Source of the DNA: Bacteroidota bacterium
GTDB taxonomy: Bacteria; Bacteroidota; Bacteroidia; JABEUT01
Direction of reading: 5' to 3'
Assembly: GCA_021823405.1 (NCBI GenBank)
Contig: JAKAOA010000005.1
Location: 1-52,886 of the forward strand
Length of the DNA stretch: 52,886 nt
Positions 1-11,187 of this stretch are shown piece after piece (positions within the stretch are counted from its first letter, which is position 1; every line of letters starts with the position of its first letter). The position numbers and the translations under genes are program-made. The notes below the pieces were generated by a model. That model ran no database searches. It saw only the letters and a program-made list of their open reading frames with translations, and was not told the origin of the DNA.

Positions 1-26
1 ATTTGAACGAATAAGGGAGGTTACAA

Positions 27-830
27 ATGGGTGATATATTAAAAAAATCAGGTACCATCCTGGATGCCATAGCGGCAAAAAAAGCCCTTGAAATAGCAGA
101 TATATCGCCTGAAAAGATTAAACGATGGAACCGGAAGTACGGTTCGTCCGCTTTTAAGAAAAGTACAAAGTTTGCAAAGGCGATTTTACAAGATAACGTT
201 ACAGTTATCGCAGAAATAAAAAAGGCATCACCTTCGGCAGGCGTTATTAGGGAAAACCTAAATGTTGAGTCGATAGCGGAAATGTATGGTGACAATGGTG
301 CGGCAGCGATATCGGTTGTTACAGACAGCGATTTTTTTCAAGGAGAGTTGTCATGGCTGAAACGGGTAAAGGACAGAGTTTCATTGCCTGTCATTAGAAA
401 AGATTTTATTCTCGACGAAAAACAGGTCTTTGAAAGCAAAGATGCCGGTGCTGATGCTGTTTTACTTATTGCGGCAATCTTAGACGAAACGACTCTTAAC
501 GCGCTTTACGGGTTGATTTACAAACTCGGTATGGAGGTGCTGGTAGAAATCAGGAGCTTGAAAGAGCTGGACATGGCGCTAGGCGCAGGAGCCGAGATAA
601 TAGGAATAAATAACCGAAATCTGGAAAATTTTAAGGTGGGAACAGAGGAATTTGTTCAGCTCGTAAATCAGATTCCGGATAATAAAATTGTGGTAGCCGA
701 GTCCGGTATTCATAAAAGGGAAGATTTACTTTTTATACGAGAACATGGCGCCGATGCAGTACTTGTAGGAACTCATCTTATGCGGTCTGAAAACCCCGGT
801 AATGCGCTATATGAATTAATTAAAGGATGA
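27..830 (+). CDS. trpC: Indole-3-glycerol phosphate synthase
   Basis: Family-typical sequence (VIAEIKKASPSAG, LPVIRKDFILDEKQVFE, IGINNRNL, VAESGI); first of a trpC-F-B-A run. Confidence 0.96.
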   Translation: MGDILKKSGTILDAIAAKKALEIADISPEKIKRWNRKYGSSAFKKSTKFAKAILQDNVTVIAEIKKASPSAGVIRENLNVESIAEMYGDNGAAAISVVTDSDFFQGELSWLKRVKDRVSLPVIRKDFILDEKQVFESKDAGADAVLLIAAILDETTLNALYGLIYKLGMEVLVEIRSLKELDMALGAGAEIIGINNRNLENFKVGTEEFVQLVNQIPDNKIVVAESGIHKREDLLFIREHGADAVLVGTHLMRSENPGNALYELIKG

Positions 831-1489
831 AAAAATTGAAGGTGAAGTTTTGCGGCATGAAGGATGAGGATACGATTGAGTATGCTTTAGAACTTGGTGC
901 GGACTATCTTGGCTTCATAGTGGATTATCCGCAAAGCCCACGAAATAATTCTTTCAACGAATTTTGCAAAAAAGCTGAACGTTTGCGTAAAACCAATAGC
1001 GGCAAGTATAAAATAGTTGCGGTTTGCGTGGATATGCCAACAAGTAATATTGAAAATCTGATAAAAGACGATTTAGCCCAAATTATACAACTTCACGGCA
1101 AGGAAAATATTAGCGTATGCAGACGAGTAAAAAAACGGACAGAGACATGGAAAGCCGTTTCAGGAAAGAATAATTTGGGTAGTGAAGTAATACTTGGTAT
1201 AGCGAGTGTGGTGGATAAAATTCTTGTAGATTCAGGAACCGCAGAAGAAAAGGCATCAGGCAAGTCGGGGTTCTATAATAATCATGAACTATATAACCTG
1301 CTGGTACAAAGAGGAATATCTACGATACTTTCAGGCGGGATAAATGCCAATAATGTGAAGTTTTATCTTAAAAATTTCAATCCATCCATTATAGATATAT
1401 CAAGCGGTATTGAGTCATCTCCCGGGGTAAAAAGCAGGAAAAAAATGAAGGAATTTATGGATATGGCAGTGTATTTGAACAGGGACTAA
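827..1489 (+). CDS. trpF: Phosphoribosylanthranilate isomerase
   Basis: [25 protein letters not shown] and [10 protein letters not shown]; overlaps trpC stop by 4 nt. Confidence 0.93.
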   Translation: MKKLKVKFCGMKDEDTIEYALELGADYLGFIVDYPQSPRNNSFNEFCKKAERLRKTNSGKYKIVAVCVDMPTSNIENLIKDDLAQIIQLHGKENISVCRRVKKRTETWKAVSGKNNLGSEVILGIASVVDKILVDSGTAEEKASGKSGFYNNHELYNLLVQRGISTILSGGINANNVKFYLKNFNPSIIDISSGIESSPGVKSRKKMKEFMDMAVYLNRD

Positions 1490-1508
1490 AATTTATGAGA
1501 AGGATAAA

Positions 1509-2690
1509 ATGATAAAGAGCAAAAAAGACAAGAAAGGATACTTTGGTGACTTTGGCGGACAATTTGTTCCGGAAACATTGATGACGCCCTTAAAGGAACT
1601 TGAAGATTCGTACATTAAACTTTGGAGAGACAAGCGTTTTAAAGCCGAACTTGACGAGATGTTGTCCGGTTTTGCCGGCAGACCAACGCCTATTTACTTT
1701 GCCGGAAATCTGACAGATCAACTTAATGGAGCGAAAATATATCTGAAGCGTGAAGACCTTACCCATACCGGCGCTCACAAGATAAATAACGCCGCCGGAC
1801 AGGCGCTATTGGCTAAATATATGGGTAAAAAAAGAATCATCGCAGAAACAGGCGCCGGTCAACATGGCGTGGCAACATCAGCAGTTTCGGCGGCGCTGGG
1901 GCTGGAATGCGTAGTTTATATGGGAGCTGTGGACATGGAACGGCAACAGCCAAACGTAAAACGGATGCAACTGCTCGGCGCAAAAGTTATTCCGGTAAAT
2001 TCCGGAAGTAAAACATTAAAGGATGCCATTAATGAAGCTATCCGCGATTGGGTTACAAACATCAGAACCTCGCATTATCTTATCGGGTCGGTACTCGGTC
2101 CCCACCCTTACCCTATTATCGTCCGCAACTTTCAGCGTGTGATTGGAACAGAGGCAAAAAAGCAGATCTTGCAGAAGGAAAAGAGATTACCGGATTATCT
2201 TGTGGCATCTATAGGAGGAGGTAGCAATTCCATCGGTTTATTTTATGACTTTTTGAACGATAATAAAGTACGGATGATTGGGGTGGAGGCAGGAGGCAGA
2301 GGAATAAAATCGGGTAAACATGCGGCTCGTTTTACCGGAGGTAGACCTGGAATACTGCACGGAACGCTATCCTATGTGTTACAGGATAAATTCGGGCAAA
2401 TAACAGAAACACACAGCGTAGCCGCAGGATTGGATTATCCCTCCGTTGGACCAGAACATGCTTACCTGCATAGCATCGGGAGGGTGCAATATACATCTGT
2501 TACGGATAAAGAGGCGATTGAAGCATTCCGATTGTTGTCGGAAATGGAAGGTATAATTCCGGCTTTTGAATCGGCGCATGCTATAGCGTATGGACTAAAA
2601 CTAGCGGGTAAACTGCCGAAAAATAAAATAATTATAATTAACTTGTCAGGCAGAGGGGATAAGGACTTACTCACAAATATAGGGAAATAG
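1509..2690 (+). CDS. trpB: Tryptophan synthase beta chain
   Basis: [16 protein letters not shown] lysine context [31 protein letters not shown]. Confidence 0.97.
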   Translation: MIKSKKDKKGYFGDFGGQFVPETLMTPLKELEDSYIKLWRDKRFKAELDEMLSGFAGRPTPIYFAGNLTDQLNGAKIYLKREDLTHTGAHKINNAAGQALLAKYMGKKRIIAETGAGQHGVATSAVSAALGLECVVYMGAVDMERQQPNVKRMQLLGAKVIPVNSGSKTLKDAINEAIRDWVTNIRTSHYLIGSVLGPHPYPIIVRNFQRVIGTEAKKQILQKEKRLPDYLVASIGGGSNSIGLFYDFLNDNKVRMIGVEAGGRGIKSGKHAARFTGGRPGILHGTLSYVLQDKFGQITETHSVAAGLDYPSVGPEHAYLHSIGRVQYTSVTDKEAIEAFRLLSEMEGIIPAFESAHAIAYGLKLAGKLPKNKIIIINLSGRGDKDLLTNIGK

Positions 2691-2734
2691 GGTTAAAGTA
2701 AGCGGGCTATGAATAATGAATTGCCATTTGAACA

Positions 2735-3538
2735 ATGATGAAGATAAAAACGGAAAATAACAGCTTCCGGCGCGCATTCGACGGAAAAAACAAATCCGGC
2801 AAGGTTGCTTTTATGCCATTTCTTGTGGCAGGAGACCCTGATTATGCAGGATGTTTAAAAATGCTTAAAACCGTAACAAGGTATGCCGATATGCTGGAGA
2901 TAGGATTCCCATATTCAGACCCGTTGGCAGACGGACCGACCATACAGGCGGCGGACGAGAGATCTCTGAAGGCGGGGATGAACACCGATAAGGTTTTTAA
3001 TCTTATCCGGGACTTGCGTTCATTCTGCAATAAACCGATTACAGCGCTGGTTTATGCTAACCTCGTTTACCGTTACGGATTGGATCCATTCTATAAGAAG
3101 TGCGCGCGAACCGGTATTAATGGTGTTCTTGTTCCCGATGTGCCTATTGAGGAGTCAATCCCTTTTGTTAATGCGGCTAACAGACATGGAGTTTATCCAA
3201 TTTTTATGTTAACGCAGACGACTACCGATTCACGGCTTAAAGAAATTCTGAAATATGCGCGGGGTTACCTATATCTTGTATCGGTATTGGGAGTTACAGG
3301 GAGCAGAAATTCTCTGGGAAACGAGACATTCGAATTTATTGAAAGAATAAAAAAAATCACCACCCTGCCTGTTGCCCTTGGCTTTGGAATTTCGAAAAAA
3401 GAACAGATAGACAAAGCAACTAAAGCAGGTATTAACGGAGTAATTGTCGGCAGCGCAATAATTAAAATTATTGAACTAAACATCAAAAATCCGTGCCTGA
3501 AAGTTGAAAAATTCATAAAAGAATTAGGAGTCGCCTGA
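2735..3538 (+). CDS. trpA: Tryptophan synthase alpha chain
   Basis: MPFLVAGDPDY, LEIGFPYSDPLADGPTIQ, ALGFGIS, GVIVGSAI; directly downstream of trpB. Confidence 0.95.
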   Translation: MMKIKTENNSFRRAFDGKNKSGKVAFMPFLVAGDPDYAGCLKMLKTVTRYADMLEIGFPYSDPLADGPTIQAADERSLKAGMNTDKVFNLIRDLRSFCNKPITALVYANLVYRYGLDPFYKKCARTGINGVLVPDVPIEESIPFVNAANRHGVYPIFMLTQTTTDSRLKEILKYARGYLYLVSVLGVTGSRNSLGNETFEFIERIKKITTLPVALGFGISKKEQIDKATKAGINGVIVGSAIIKIIELNIKNPCLKVEKFIKELGVA

Positions 3539-3577
3539 TTAGCGAAGGTCATTTCCTGCCATTCTATTACTTATAGT

Positions 3578-4138
3578 TTAATTTTTTGTCGGAGGCGCTA
3601 CAGGTGTCAGAGTTTTTGCGGAGTTAAACATGGTCTGTGCCTGTTCTTTTGAGAAAGTGTAAACGGTGCCATCCGTTCCCTGCTGAAGGTCGGAGACATA
3701 GTAAGTTGTATTTCCCTTTTTTACCAGACAATAGATATGAAACTCCTCTTTCGCATTGGCAAAAGCGTTGGTATCTTTCTGGGTTGAATAAAACAGGTTG
3801 CTGCTATCGTTAGCCACCCATGTTTTGGGCTTATTCAAATCATCGCCGTTAATGTCGTTCTTCTTCATTCCAACCGATTCCCCGGAAACGTTTATTGTAA
3901 TATAAAAACCCTTACCCACATTAATAAGTATAGAACCGTCGCTGTTTTCAACGATTCCGTAGATCTTTTTAGTGGTATCAGGCACATCAATAGTAGCCGG
4001 CAGGTGCCATTTGGTAAGATCGATACGCACCATGCCCGGGGCAATAGGAACTTCGTTCTCACCGGATTGGCTGTTTTTACATGAATTCATAGCTAATAAC
4101 GCTAATACGAGCGCGCAGAGGGATAGTTTTTTTCTCAT
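3578..4138 (-). CDS. Putative lipoprotein of unknown function
   Basis: Signal peptide with lipobox-like LLAMNSC; a TAnnTTTG -7-like box (TACATTTG on the minus strand) lies just upstream. Confidence 0.6.
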   Translation of the reverse strand: MRKKLSLCALVLALLAMNSCKNSQSGENEVPIAPGMVRIDLTKWHLPATIDVPDTTKKIYGIVENSDGSILINVGKGFYITINVSGESVGMKKNDINGDDLNKPKTWVANDSSNLFYSTQKDTNAFANAKEEFHIYCLVKKGNTTYYVSDLQQGTDGTVYTFSKEQAQTMFNSAKTLTPVAPPTKN

Positions 4139-4247
4139 AAAAGGTATATTTTAATAACATGGCAAATGTAATCTTTTCTATTATATCAACCATTTCAATT
4201 GTCATTGATTTTCTCTGAAATAGACCTAATATGTATATTTGCAATAT

Positions 4248-5078
4248 ATGGAATATGAGATTAAGCCGCATGAAAAACTAAACCTTGGGGTAAAGGAGTT
4301 GTTGCATTACCGGGAACTTTTCTATTTTTTTACATGGCGCGATATAAAGGTAAAATATAAACAAACGGTTCTTGGATTCGCCTGGGCTGTGCTCCAGCCA
4401 ATAATCCTGATGATTGTCTTTTCGGAGATAGGACAGGCGTTCAATATACCCAGAGAAGGCGGTTTACCGAGGCCTCTTTTCGCGTATTCCGGGTTGCTGT
4501 TATGGAATATCTTCGCGTCAGGCGTTACCAACGCAGGCAACAGCATGGTAACTAACGCCGCTATCATTAAAAAGATATATTTCCCGAGATTGATAATACC
4601 TGTTTCCGCCGTCTTGAGCGCCCTGTTTGATTTTATAATGGCTTTTATTGTATTTATCGCTATGCTGATTTATTATATCTGGTTAGGCGAAGTTAAATTT
4701 AATCCGTTAAGCTTTATCGCAGCGCTACCGGCAAGTTTACTGATAACATCTATTTCCACCTTCGGCATAGGCGCTTTAATTGCTTCCCTGAATCTTAAGT
4801 ACAGGGATTTCCGGTATATCATACCATTTATGATTTCTGTTCTTCTTTTTGCCACGCCGGTTATCTATCCGATTACTGGAACCCATTTCCACTGGGCTAA
4901 ATATCTGTTCGCCTTGAATCCATTATACAGCGCGATAGAACTTTTCAGGATATCGTTCAGCTCGGGCGGATTGCATATTTACCTTGTATTAATAAGTTTT
5001 TGTTCCTCAATACTATTTTTTGTTACCGGCATAATATATTTCCGGAAAACAGAAATTTACTTCGCCGATTTGGCATAG
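4248..5078 (+). CDS. ABC-2 type polysaccharide export permease (Wzm-like)
   Basis: ELFYFFTWRDIKVKYKQTVLGFAWAVLQPIILMIVFSEIGQ; multiple TM segments; adjacent to Wzt-like ATPase. ATG at 4248 preferred over the upstream TTG at 4239. Confidence 0.88.
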   Translation: MEYEIKPHEKLNLGVKELLHYRELFYFFTWRDIKVKYKQTVLGFAWAVLQPIILMIVFSEIGQAFNIPREGGLPRPLFAYSGLLLWNIFASGVTNAGNSMVTNAAIIKKIYFPRLIIPVSAVLSALFDFIMAFIVFIAMLIYYIWLGEVKFNPLSFIAALPASLLITSISTFGIGALIASLNLKYRDFRYIIPFMISVLLFATPVIYPITGTHFHWAKYLFALNPLYSAIELFRISFSSGGLHIYLVLISFCSSILFFVTGIIYFRKTEIYFADLA

Positions 5079-6287
5079 ATGATGAAGCCCATACTTGAAA
5101 TAAAGAATATATCAAAAAAATTCCGCATCAGGCATAATGTGCAGCCGTACTTAAGCTTGCGCGACTCGGTCACCTCATTCTTCAGAAGAGAGAGAAGTAC
5201 GAGCGAGGAATTCTACGCTCTTAATGGCGTGAGTTTTAATGTGGAGGCGGGACAGAGCATTGGAATAATCGGAAAAAACGGCGCAGGCAAATCCACCCTG
5301 CTTAAAATACTTTCTAAAATAACACCTCCTTCATCAGGCAGAATCATCTCTCGCGGTCGCATAGCGAGTTTGCTTGAAGTGGGTACAGGTTTTCACCCGG
5401 AACTTTCGGGACGCGAAAATATCTATCTGAATGGTTCAATTCTTGGAATGAAGCGCAAGGAGATTCAGGCGAAGTTTGATGAAATTGTAGATTTCAGCGG
5501 TACCGAAAAGTTTTTAGACACTCCTTTAAAGCATTACAGCAGCGGCATGCAACTGCGACTTGCTTTTTCTGTGGCAGCATTCCTGGAACCGGAAATTTTA
5601 ATTATAGACGAGGTGCTTGCGGTCGGCGATATGGATTTCCAGCAGAAATGTATTGGCAAGATGGAAGATGCTGCTGAATCGGGCAAAACAATCCTTTTCG
5701 TCAGCCATAATCTTGCGGCGGTGCAAAGTTTATGCGCCAAGGCGATTCTTATTCATGAGGGAACCGTAAAGCAATTCGACGAAACTTCGAAGGTAATCTC
5801 AACCTATGTTACCCATAACAAGACCATAAATAAAATTGATTTATCAAGACGGAAGAACAAAAGAATGTACATTGAGGATTTTAAAATTCAGGGTGGCAAC
5901 TCTAACGACCCGACGCATATATATCCCGGAAGAGAATGTTCATTTTTGATAGACATTCACTCTGAAACGGAAACTGCGAATGTTCATGTGGGAATTGGAA
6001 TTAATGACCGGAATAATGTTAGGTTAATTACCTTATATACGGGCTTCTTTTCGACCAAATTCAAGTTAAAAAAGGGTCTGAATAAGTTGATTTGTAGAGT
6101 GGATAGCTTATCTTTGAAGCCGGATACTTACTCCGTTCAGATTTATGTGGGAAGCGAATTTGAGTCATACGATACGAGCCATGATGAGGTATCAATGGTA
6201 GTTACGCCTATCGATTTTTATTATAAAATTCTTCCGGATTCCTCGCAGGGTTCAATAATTACAAAACATTCATGGGAGCAAAACTAA
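5079..6287 (+). CDS. ABC transporter ATP-binding protein for polysaccharide export (Wzt-like with C-terminal carbohydrate-binding-type domain)
   Basis: Walker A GKNGAGKST, signature YSSGMQLRLAFSVA, Walker B ILIIDEVLAVGD, plus a ~150 aa C-terminal extension. Confidence 0.9.
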   Translation: MMKPILEIKNISKKFRIRHNVQPYLSLRDSVTSFFRRERSTSEEFYALNGVSFNVEAGQSIGIIGKNGAGKSTLLKILSKITPPSSGRIISRGRIASLLEVGTGFHPELSGRENIYLNGSILGMKRKEIQAKFDEIVDFSGTEKFLDTPLKHYSSGMQLRLAFSVAAFLEPEILIIDEVLAVGDMDFQQKCIGKMEDAAESGKTILFVSHNLAAVQSLCAKAILIHEGTVKQFDETSKVISTYVTHNKTINKIDLSRRKNKRMYIEDFKIQGGNSNDPTHIYPGRECSFLIDIHSETETANVHVGIGINDRNNVRLITLYTGFFSTKFKLKKGLNKLICRVDSLSLKPDTYSVQIYVGSEFESYDTSHDEVSMVVTPIDFYYKILPDSSQGSIITKHSWEQN

Positions 6288-6310
6288 CATCAATTCGCAA
6301 TAAATAATGT

Positions 6311-7144
6311 ATGGAAAATCAGGGGGCGAAATTTATTGAGCTGCTAAAAAAAGTATTGATTGACTATCATCGGATAGATCTTGAAGAATATAGGCCATTA
6401 AATGGTAATCCTAAGATACTAACCGCAATTGTCAAGCTGTTCAACAGGAGGTATCGTGGAAAAAAAATTGCATTATGCGAGTTAAATGATACGAGTAAAG
6501 AGAAACGTATGCAAGGTCTCGATTGGCCCTATTATGCCGATACGATGATAGGAATGAAACGGCTTGATAATCTTGAATTCTGCGTAAGGGATGTAATAAA
6601 AAATAATGTAGAAGGCGACTTTATAGAATTAGGCGTGTGGCGCGGCGGAGCTACTATTTTAATGCGCGCTCTGCTAAAAGTTATGAATATTACCGATAGA
6701 AGTGTCTGGGTTGCCGACTCATTTGAAGGGCTGCCACGTCCTGATGAAAAAACTTATCCTGTAGACAAAGGCGACCAACATCATACCTACACCGAACTCG
6801 CAATATCATTGGAACAGGTAAAAAATAACTTTGAAAAATATGGGCTACTCGATGAACAGGTAAAATTTTTGAAAGGATGGTTTAAGGACACTTTGCCAAC
6901 TGCTCCTATAAAAAAGCTTGCCGTGTTGCGGCTGGATGGAGACATGTATGGCTCTACAATGGATGGGCTGGTAAACCTGTATCCTAAACTTTCAGTAGGC
7001 GGGTATGTGATAATCGATGACTGGGGAGCTGTTCCGGGTTGTAAACGTGCTGTTCAGGATTTCAGAAATAAACACAACATAAAAGAAGAGATCCGACAAA
7101 TTGATTGGGGAGGTGTATTTTGGAGAAAGGAACATTCATATTAG
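6311..7144 (+). CDS. TylF/macrocin O-methyltransferase family protein
   Basis: GDFIELGVWRGGATILMRALL, VWVADSFEGLPRPDE, LRLDGDMYGSTMDGL, VIIDDWG. Confidence 0.85.
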   Translation: MENQGAKFIELLKKVLIDYHRIDLEEYRPLNGNPKILTAIVKLFNRRYRGKKIALCELNDTSKEKRMQGLDWPYYADTMIGMKRLDNLEFCVRDVIKNNVEGDFIELGVWRGGATILMRALLKVMNITDRSVWVADSFEGLPRPDEKTYPVDKGDQHHTYTELAISLEQVKNNFEKYGLLDEQVKFLKGWFKDTLPTAPIKKLAVLRLDGDMYGSTMDGLVNLYPKLSVGGYVIIDDWGAVPGCKRAVQDFRNKHNIKEEIRQIDWGGVFWRKEHSY

Positions 7145-7188
7145 CATAGGTTCCCGGAGGTCGTTTTATCAATTGCAACCGAAGAGTC

Positions 7189-8091
7189 ATGGTTTCTATT
7201 ATTATTATTAACTATAACACGTATCAACTAACTAGTGTTTGCATACGATCCATTTATAAAAGCACTTTAAATATTGAGTTTGAAATCATACTTGTTGATA
7301 ACGGCTCTACCGAATGCAGCGCTGAACTCTTTAAAAATGAGTTCCCGGAAATAATTCTGATAAAAAGTGATAAAAATCTGGGTTTTGCGAAAGGAAATAA
7401 CCTTGGAATAAGTAAGGCAAGGGGAGACATCATACTTTTACTTAACAGCGATACCCTACTAATTGGAAATTCAATAGGAGAATGCGCTATAAAACTCACC
7501 TCGCTCCCTGATAATTTTGCCGCTATTTCCTGTATGCTGTCTTCCCCCGATGGCGCTATTCAGAAACAATGCTCGCGCTTCCCAAGAATTTTTAATGAGT
7601 TTATTGAACTTACAAGAATCCACAAGCTGCTGCCTGCATGGAAAAGAGCCGTTATTATGTTAGGTTCGTATTACGACCATAAAAGCGACATTTCTCCCGA
7701 TTGGTTCTGGGGCACTTTCTTTATGTTCAGAAAAGCGGTTCTAAAGGATATTCCCAATGCGATACTTAACGAGGATTATTTCATGTATTGTGAAGATATG
7801 CGCTGGTGCTACGACTTTAAGAAAGCAGGAAAAAAGATGTACTATTATGCGAAACCACGAATTATTCACGTAACCGGCGGTTCAGCGGCCAACAAGTCAG
7901 ATAAGCAAACTCAAATAATAACCAATGAGCTTGATTTTACTGTAAAAACACGCGGTACCTTTTACATGTTGATTTATGGATTAACCAGAGCGTTTAATAT
8001 ATTGCTTTCCGCCGGCAGGTCTCCCATGAAAATAGCGAGTTTTCGAGAATATATCAAGGACTCCATGAAGCTTTTCAGTCGGCGGATGTAA
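7189..8091 (+). CDS. Family 2 glycosyltransferase
   Basis: VSIIIINYNT, EIILVDNGSTE, LNSDTLL, WFWGTFFMFRKAVL, NEDYFMYCEDMRWC. Confidence 0.9.
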   Translation: MVSIIIINYNTYQLTSVCIRSIYKSTLNIEFEIILVDNGSTECSAELFKNEFPEIILIKSDKNLGFAKGNNLGISKARGDIILLLNSDTLLIGNSIGECAIKLTSLPDNFAAISCMLSSPDGAIQKQCSRFPRIFNEFIELTRIHKLLPAWKRAVIMLGSYYDHKSDISPDWFWGTFFMFRKAVLKDIPNAILNEDYFMYCEDMRWCYDFKKAGKKMYYYAKPRIIHVTGGSAANKSDKQTQIITNELDFTVKTRGTFYMLIYGLTRAFNILLSAGRSPMKIASFREYIKDSMKLFSRRM

Positions 8092-8991
8092 TCAGTTTTT
8101 TATATACCATCCTTTCAGCGAGGAGCCAATGCCAAGCATATTGAGAAAATAATTTGTAACGCTCATCAGTGAGCCCACTATGATGTTCGTCTGACTTTTA
8201 CTCAATAAAGCGGAATCGGCGTTGCTGTTCCTATTTGTTTCAAGCGCCGGAATATTCTTTGATCTATCAGCAAGCAAACTCCTTCTCAATCTTGAAATGC
8301 TAAATCCAGTCGTCCTGATTTTTCTTTCTCTGAATCCATTATTTTCAAAAAGATAAGTAAGAGTTCGGGGAGTATAATAACACAAGTGTTCAGGATATTC
8401 AATGATATTATACCTGTCTTTAAGAATATACCGCGATAATGCGTTAAAATTAGGCGTAGTGACATATACAAGGCCACCCTTTCTGACAACTTTTCTCATC
8501 GCCGAAACCGTTTCAACGGGATTATTTATATGTTCAATAACTTCGAAGGATGTTACAACGTCGAAGAAATTTTCAGGATATGACAGATCATTCAGTGCAC
8601 CGCATTTTACTTCTATATTTTTGCTCTTGCATATTTCCGTGGCTTCGTCAGAATACTCGGTACCGTGCGCTTCCCAGCCCAACTTCTTCGCCTCTTCAAG
8701 AAAAAATCCGTCTCCGCATCCCACATCCAATATTTTATTTGAGTTCCGATATGGTTCGAATTCTTCAAGAAGTTCGCGGTACCGCCGGCGTATTGCAGAC
8801 GGACAATCGCCCTGTCTTGGATATTTATTATAATAATCGGTTAATTCCTGTTTCGCGGGTATTCTTGAACAAAAGACGAACCCAGTCGGCTTGCTCTTCA
8901 CGAGATAATGCCTTTCGTATCCCTTTAACTCTTTTAGGTCGGCTGATCCGCTGATCAGGCATAGATGATGTTTCGGAAATTTATTATCCAT
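8092..8991 (-). CDS. Class I SAM-dependent methyltransferase
   Basis: ILDVGCGDGFFLEEAKKLGWEAHGTEYS, FDVVTSFEVIEHINNP. Confidence 0.87.
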   Translation of the reverse strand: MDNKFPKHHLCLISGSADLKELKGYERHYLVKSKPTGFVFCSRIPAKQELTDYYNKYPRQGDCPSAIRRRYRELLEEFEPYRNSNKILDVGCGDGFFLEEAKKLGWEAHGTEYSDEATEICKSKNIEVKCGALNDLSYPENFFDVVTSFEVIEHINNPVETVSAMRKVVRKGGLVYVTTPNFNALSRYILKDRYNIIEYPEHLCYYTPRTLTYLFENNGFRERKIRTTGFSISRLRRSLLADRSKNIPALETNRNSNADSALLSKSQTNIIVGSLMSVTNYFLNMLGIGSSLKGWYIKN

Positions 8992-8997
8992 CGTTTT

Positions 8998-10026
8998 TTA
9001 TCCTCCTGAAATTTTAATTTGTGGGGCGGCAGGAGCCGCTAACCTCATGCTGTACTCCTTATAATAAGCGTGCCGAAATCCCTTAAAGATATATAAGCCG
9101 CATAAAATATTATAGAACCTGAAGATGATGTTATCGCTGACACGGATAATTTCAAGAAACCGCGTTAACGATTTCAAAATCATAAGAAACAAGGAAAAGG
9201 AAAGCAGGTACTTTATTGCCTTTTTCAACTTTAATCCGTTGGGGTCGTGTCTTTGAAGAGGGGTATTTTCTTTGTATAATGCCGTCTCTTTTCTGAACGG
9301 AAAAAGTTCGCACAGCAAAACAAATCCCTGAACCCCTGTAAACTGGCGTGATAGCCATCCGTTAAGCGAGAGGCGGTCTTTCTCGTTATGCAAACAAACA
9401 ATGCTATTATCTATAATCAAACGAAAACCATTTTTGGCTGCGCGCATTGTAAATTCTTGGTCTTCGCAGCCGGCATAAGGGAAACTTGTATGGAATCCCC
9501 CAAGTTCCCTAAAATCGTTCCGGGTGATACTCAAGTTGAAAGTGGCAAGCGAGTCGGTGTAAAATATACCTTCGGAAATTAAATTTTCCTTCCTCACCTG
9601 AACAGGCGCATAATCATTAGCAACCTTATACCTGCCGAATGAGGTTAGCAACGATTCTTCCCTTAAATTTGGGCTATATTCCCAAGTTCCTGAAATAAGT
9701 GACCTTGGGTATTTTAGGTGTAAATCTAAATGTTTTTCGATACAACCGGGAGGCGCCAGCATATCGTCATCAAGAAACAGAAATATATCACCCTTTGCAT
9801 ATTCCGCACCTGTATTACGGGCATTTCCGGCGCCGCTGCCCTTGTTCTTTAAAAGATGTACGCCGCTATAACCGTTTAACACCGAATCCGGAATATCATC
9901 ACCGTCGTTCACTATTATAACTTCAAACAATCCGCTCTTATTGCTTTGCTCGCGCATCAGCTGTAAGAGGGTTTCTTCCAGTATGGAGAAACGGTTTCTG
10001 GTCGGTATAACAATACTGATTTTCAT
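8998..10026 (-). CDS. Family 2 glycosyltransferase
   Basis: MKISIVIPTRNR, VIIVNDGDD, GAGNARNTGAEYAKGDIFLFLDDD; start chosen at the internal ATG because a TAnnTTTG box lies at 10039-10046. Confidence 0.86.
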   Translation of the reverse strand: MKISIVIPTRNRFSILEETLLQLMREQSNKSGLFEVIIVNDGDDIPDSVLNGYSGVHLLKNKGSGAGNARNTGAEYAKGDIFLFLDDDMLAPPGCIEKHLDLHLKYPRSLISGTWEYSPNLREESLLTSFGRYKVANDYAPVQVRKENLISEGIFYTDSLATFNLSITRNDFRELGGFHTSFPYAGCEDQEFTMRAAKNGFRLIIDNSIVCLHNEKDRLSLNGWLSRQFTGVQGFVLLCELFPFRKETALYKENTPLQRHDPNGLKLKKAIKYLLSFSLFLMILKSLTRFLEIIRVSDNIIFRFYNILCGLYIFKGFRHAYYKEYSMRLAAPAAPQIKISGG

Positions 10027-10205
10027 GACAGACATTAGCAAAGTTAGGAAAAAGAGAATTGCGTGGTAAAATTGCTGTATCTATGCTAATAGAGCACTTA
10101 TCCTTAGTTATCTTAGTATTGCTGTATAGCATCCCAACCTGTTGTTGAACAATTAGTATTAAATTTACAATCAATTTACACGTAAATTTATCCCGTTAAT
10201 GACAA

Positions 10206-11174
10206 ATGAGTAGCAACAGGGTGAGAAAGATATTTAAAAATATACGCGGATGGTATGTTATTAACGGTCCTGTAAGATTTTTTATCAAAGGAATTACCGG
10301 ATTCAGTCAGCGTATTTTCGATTTTTTTTCAATTCATTGGCCCGTTCACGGAATTATAGCATTTGCCCTGCCTAATGATGAAATTGTAAAAATGTTCTCA
10401 AAGGGTGATGACTTCATTTCAACGCGAACATATTGGAACGGATTTATGGGTTATGAAGGTCCTTCCGTAAAGCTGTTCTATTATCTGTCCAAAAAATCGA
10501 ATGTAATTTTTGATATAGGCGCAAATGTTGGCTATTTCTCGCTTATTGCAGCGGCAGCCAATAAAAATGCAAAAATATATTCGTTCGAGCCCATCGATTT
10601 TATCTTTAACCGGCTTGAGCATAACAAAACCATAAATGGTTTCAAGAATATTGTTGCGGTAAAGTCAATAGCCGGCGACTCTAATTCAACTGTATCCTTT
10701 TATGCACCTGATACAAACGCAATTTCTTTTGCCGGGTCAACAAAAAAGGGATGGGCTCCCAACTCAACTGAAATAAGGGTAGAATCGGTAACTATTAATG
10801 AATATAAAAGAATAAACCGGATTCCGGTTATCGACCTAGTCAAAATAGATTGTGAATTCCATGAGGTGGAGGTGCTGAATGGTATGTCGGAGGTTTTGAA
10901 AGAAAGCAAACCGGTAATTATAATGGAGGTGCTTTTTCCTGAAGAGCAGGGGCATGAACACTTCGATTTCGATCACCATATAGAAATAGAGCGAATTATG
11001 AGAAAGTACGGGTACTGTTCTTATTTAATAACCGAAACCGGTTTGATCCGCATGGACAAGCTCGAGTATAATCCGGAACAGAGAAATTATCTGTTCTCGC
11101 CAAGATTTTCGGACAAGTCATATCTCTCCTATTCCGATATGGAAACTTTGATAGGCAAGATAACCGCTTTGTAA
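10206..11174 (+). CDS. FkbM family methyltransferase
   Basis: NVIFDIGANVGYFSLIAA, IYSFEPIDFIFNRLEHN, VDLVKIDCEFHEVEVLNGM. Confidence 0.86.
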   Translation: MSSNRVRKIFKNIRGWYVINGPVRFFIKGITGFSQRIFDFFSIHWPVHGIIAFALPNDEIVKMFSKGDDFISTRTYWNGFMGYEGPSVKLFYYLSKKSNVIFDIGANVGYFSLIAAAANKNAKIYSFEPIDFIFNRLEHNKTINGFKNIVAVKSIAGDSNSTVSFYAPDTNAISFAGSTKKGWAPNSTEIRVESVTINEYKRINRIPVIDLVKIDCEFHEVEVLNGMSEVLKESKPVIIMEVLFPEEQGHEHFDFDHHIEIERIMRKYGYCSYLITETGLIRMDKLEYNPEQRNYLFSPRFSDKSYLSYSDMETLIGKITAL

Positions 11175-11187
11175 TTTAATTCAATTC

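Noticed and set aside
8402-8954. Two plus-strand ORFs (143 and 134 aa)
   Set aside because: Antisense to the SAM methyltransferase, which has clear motifs; treated as shadow ORFs.
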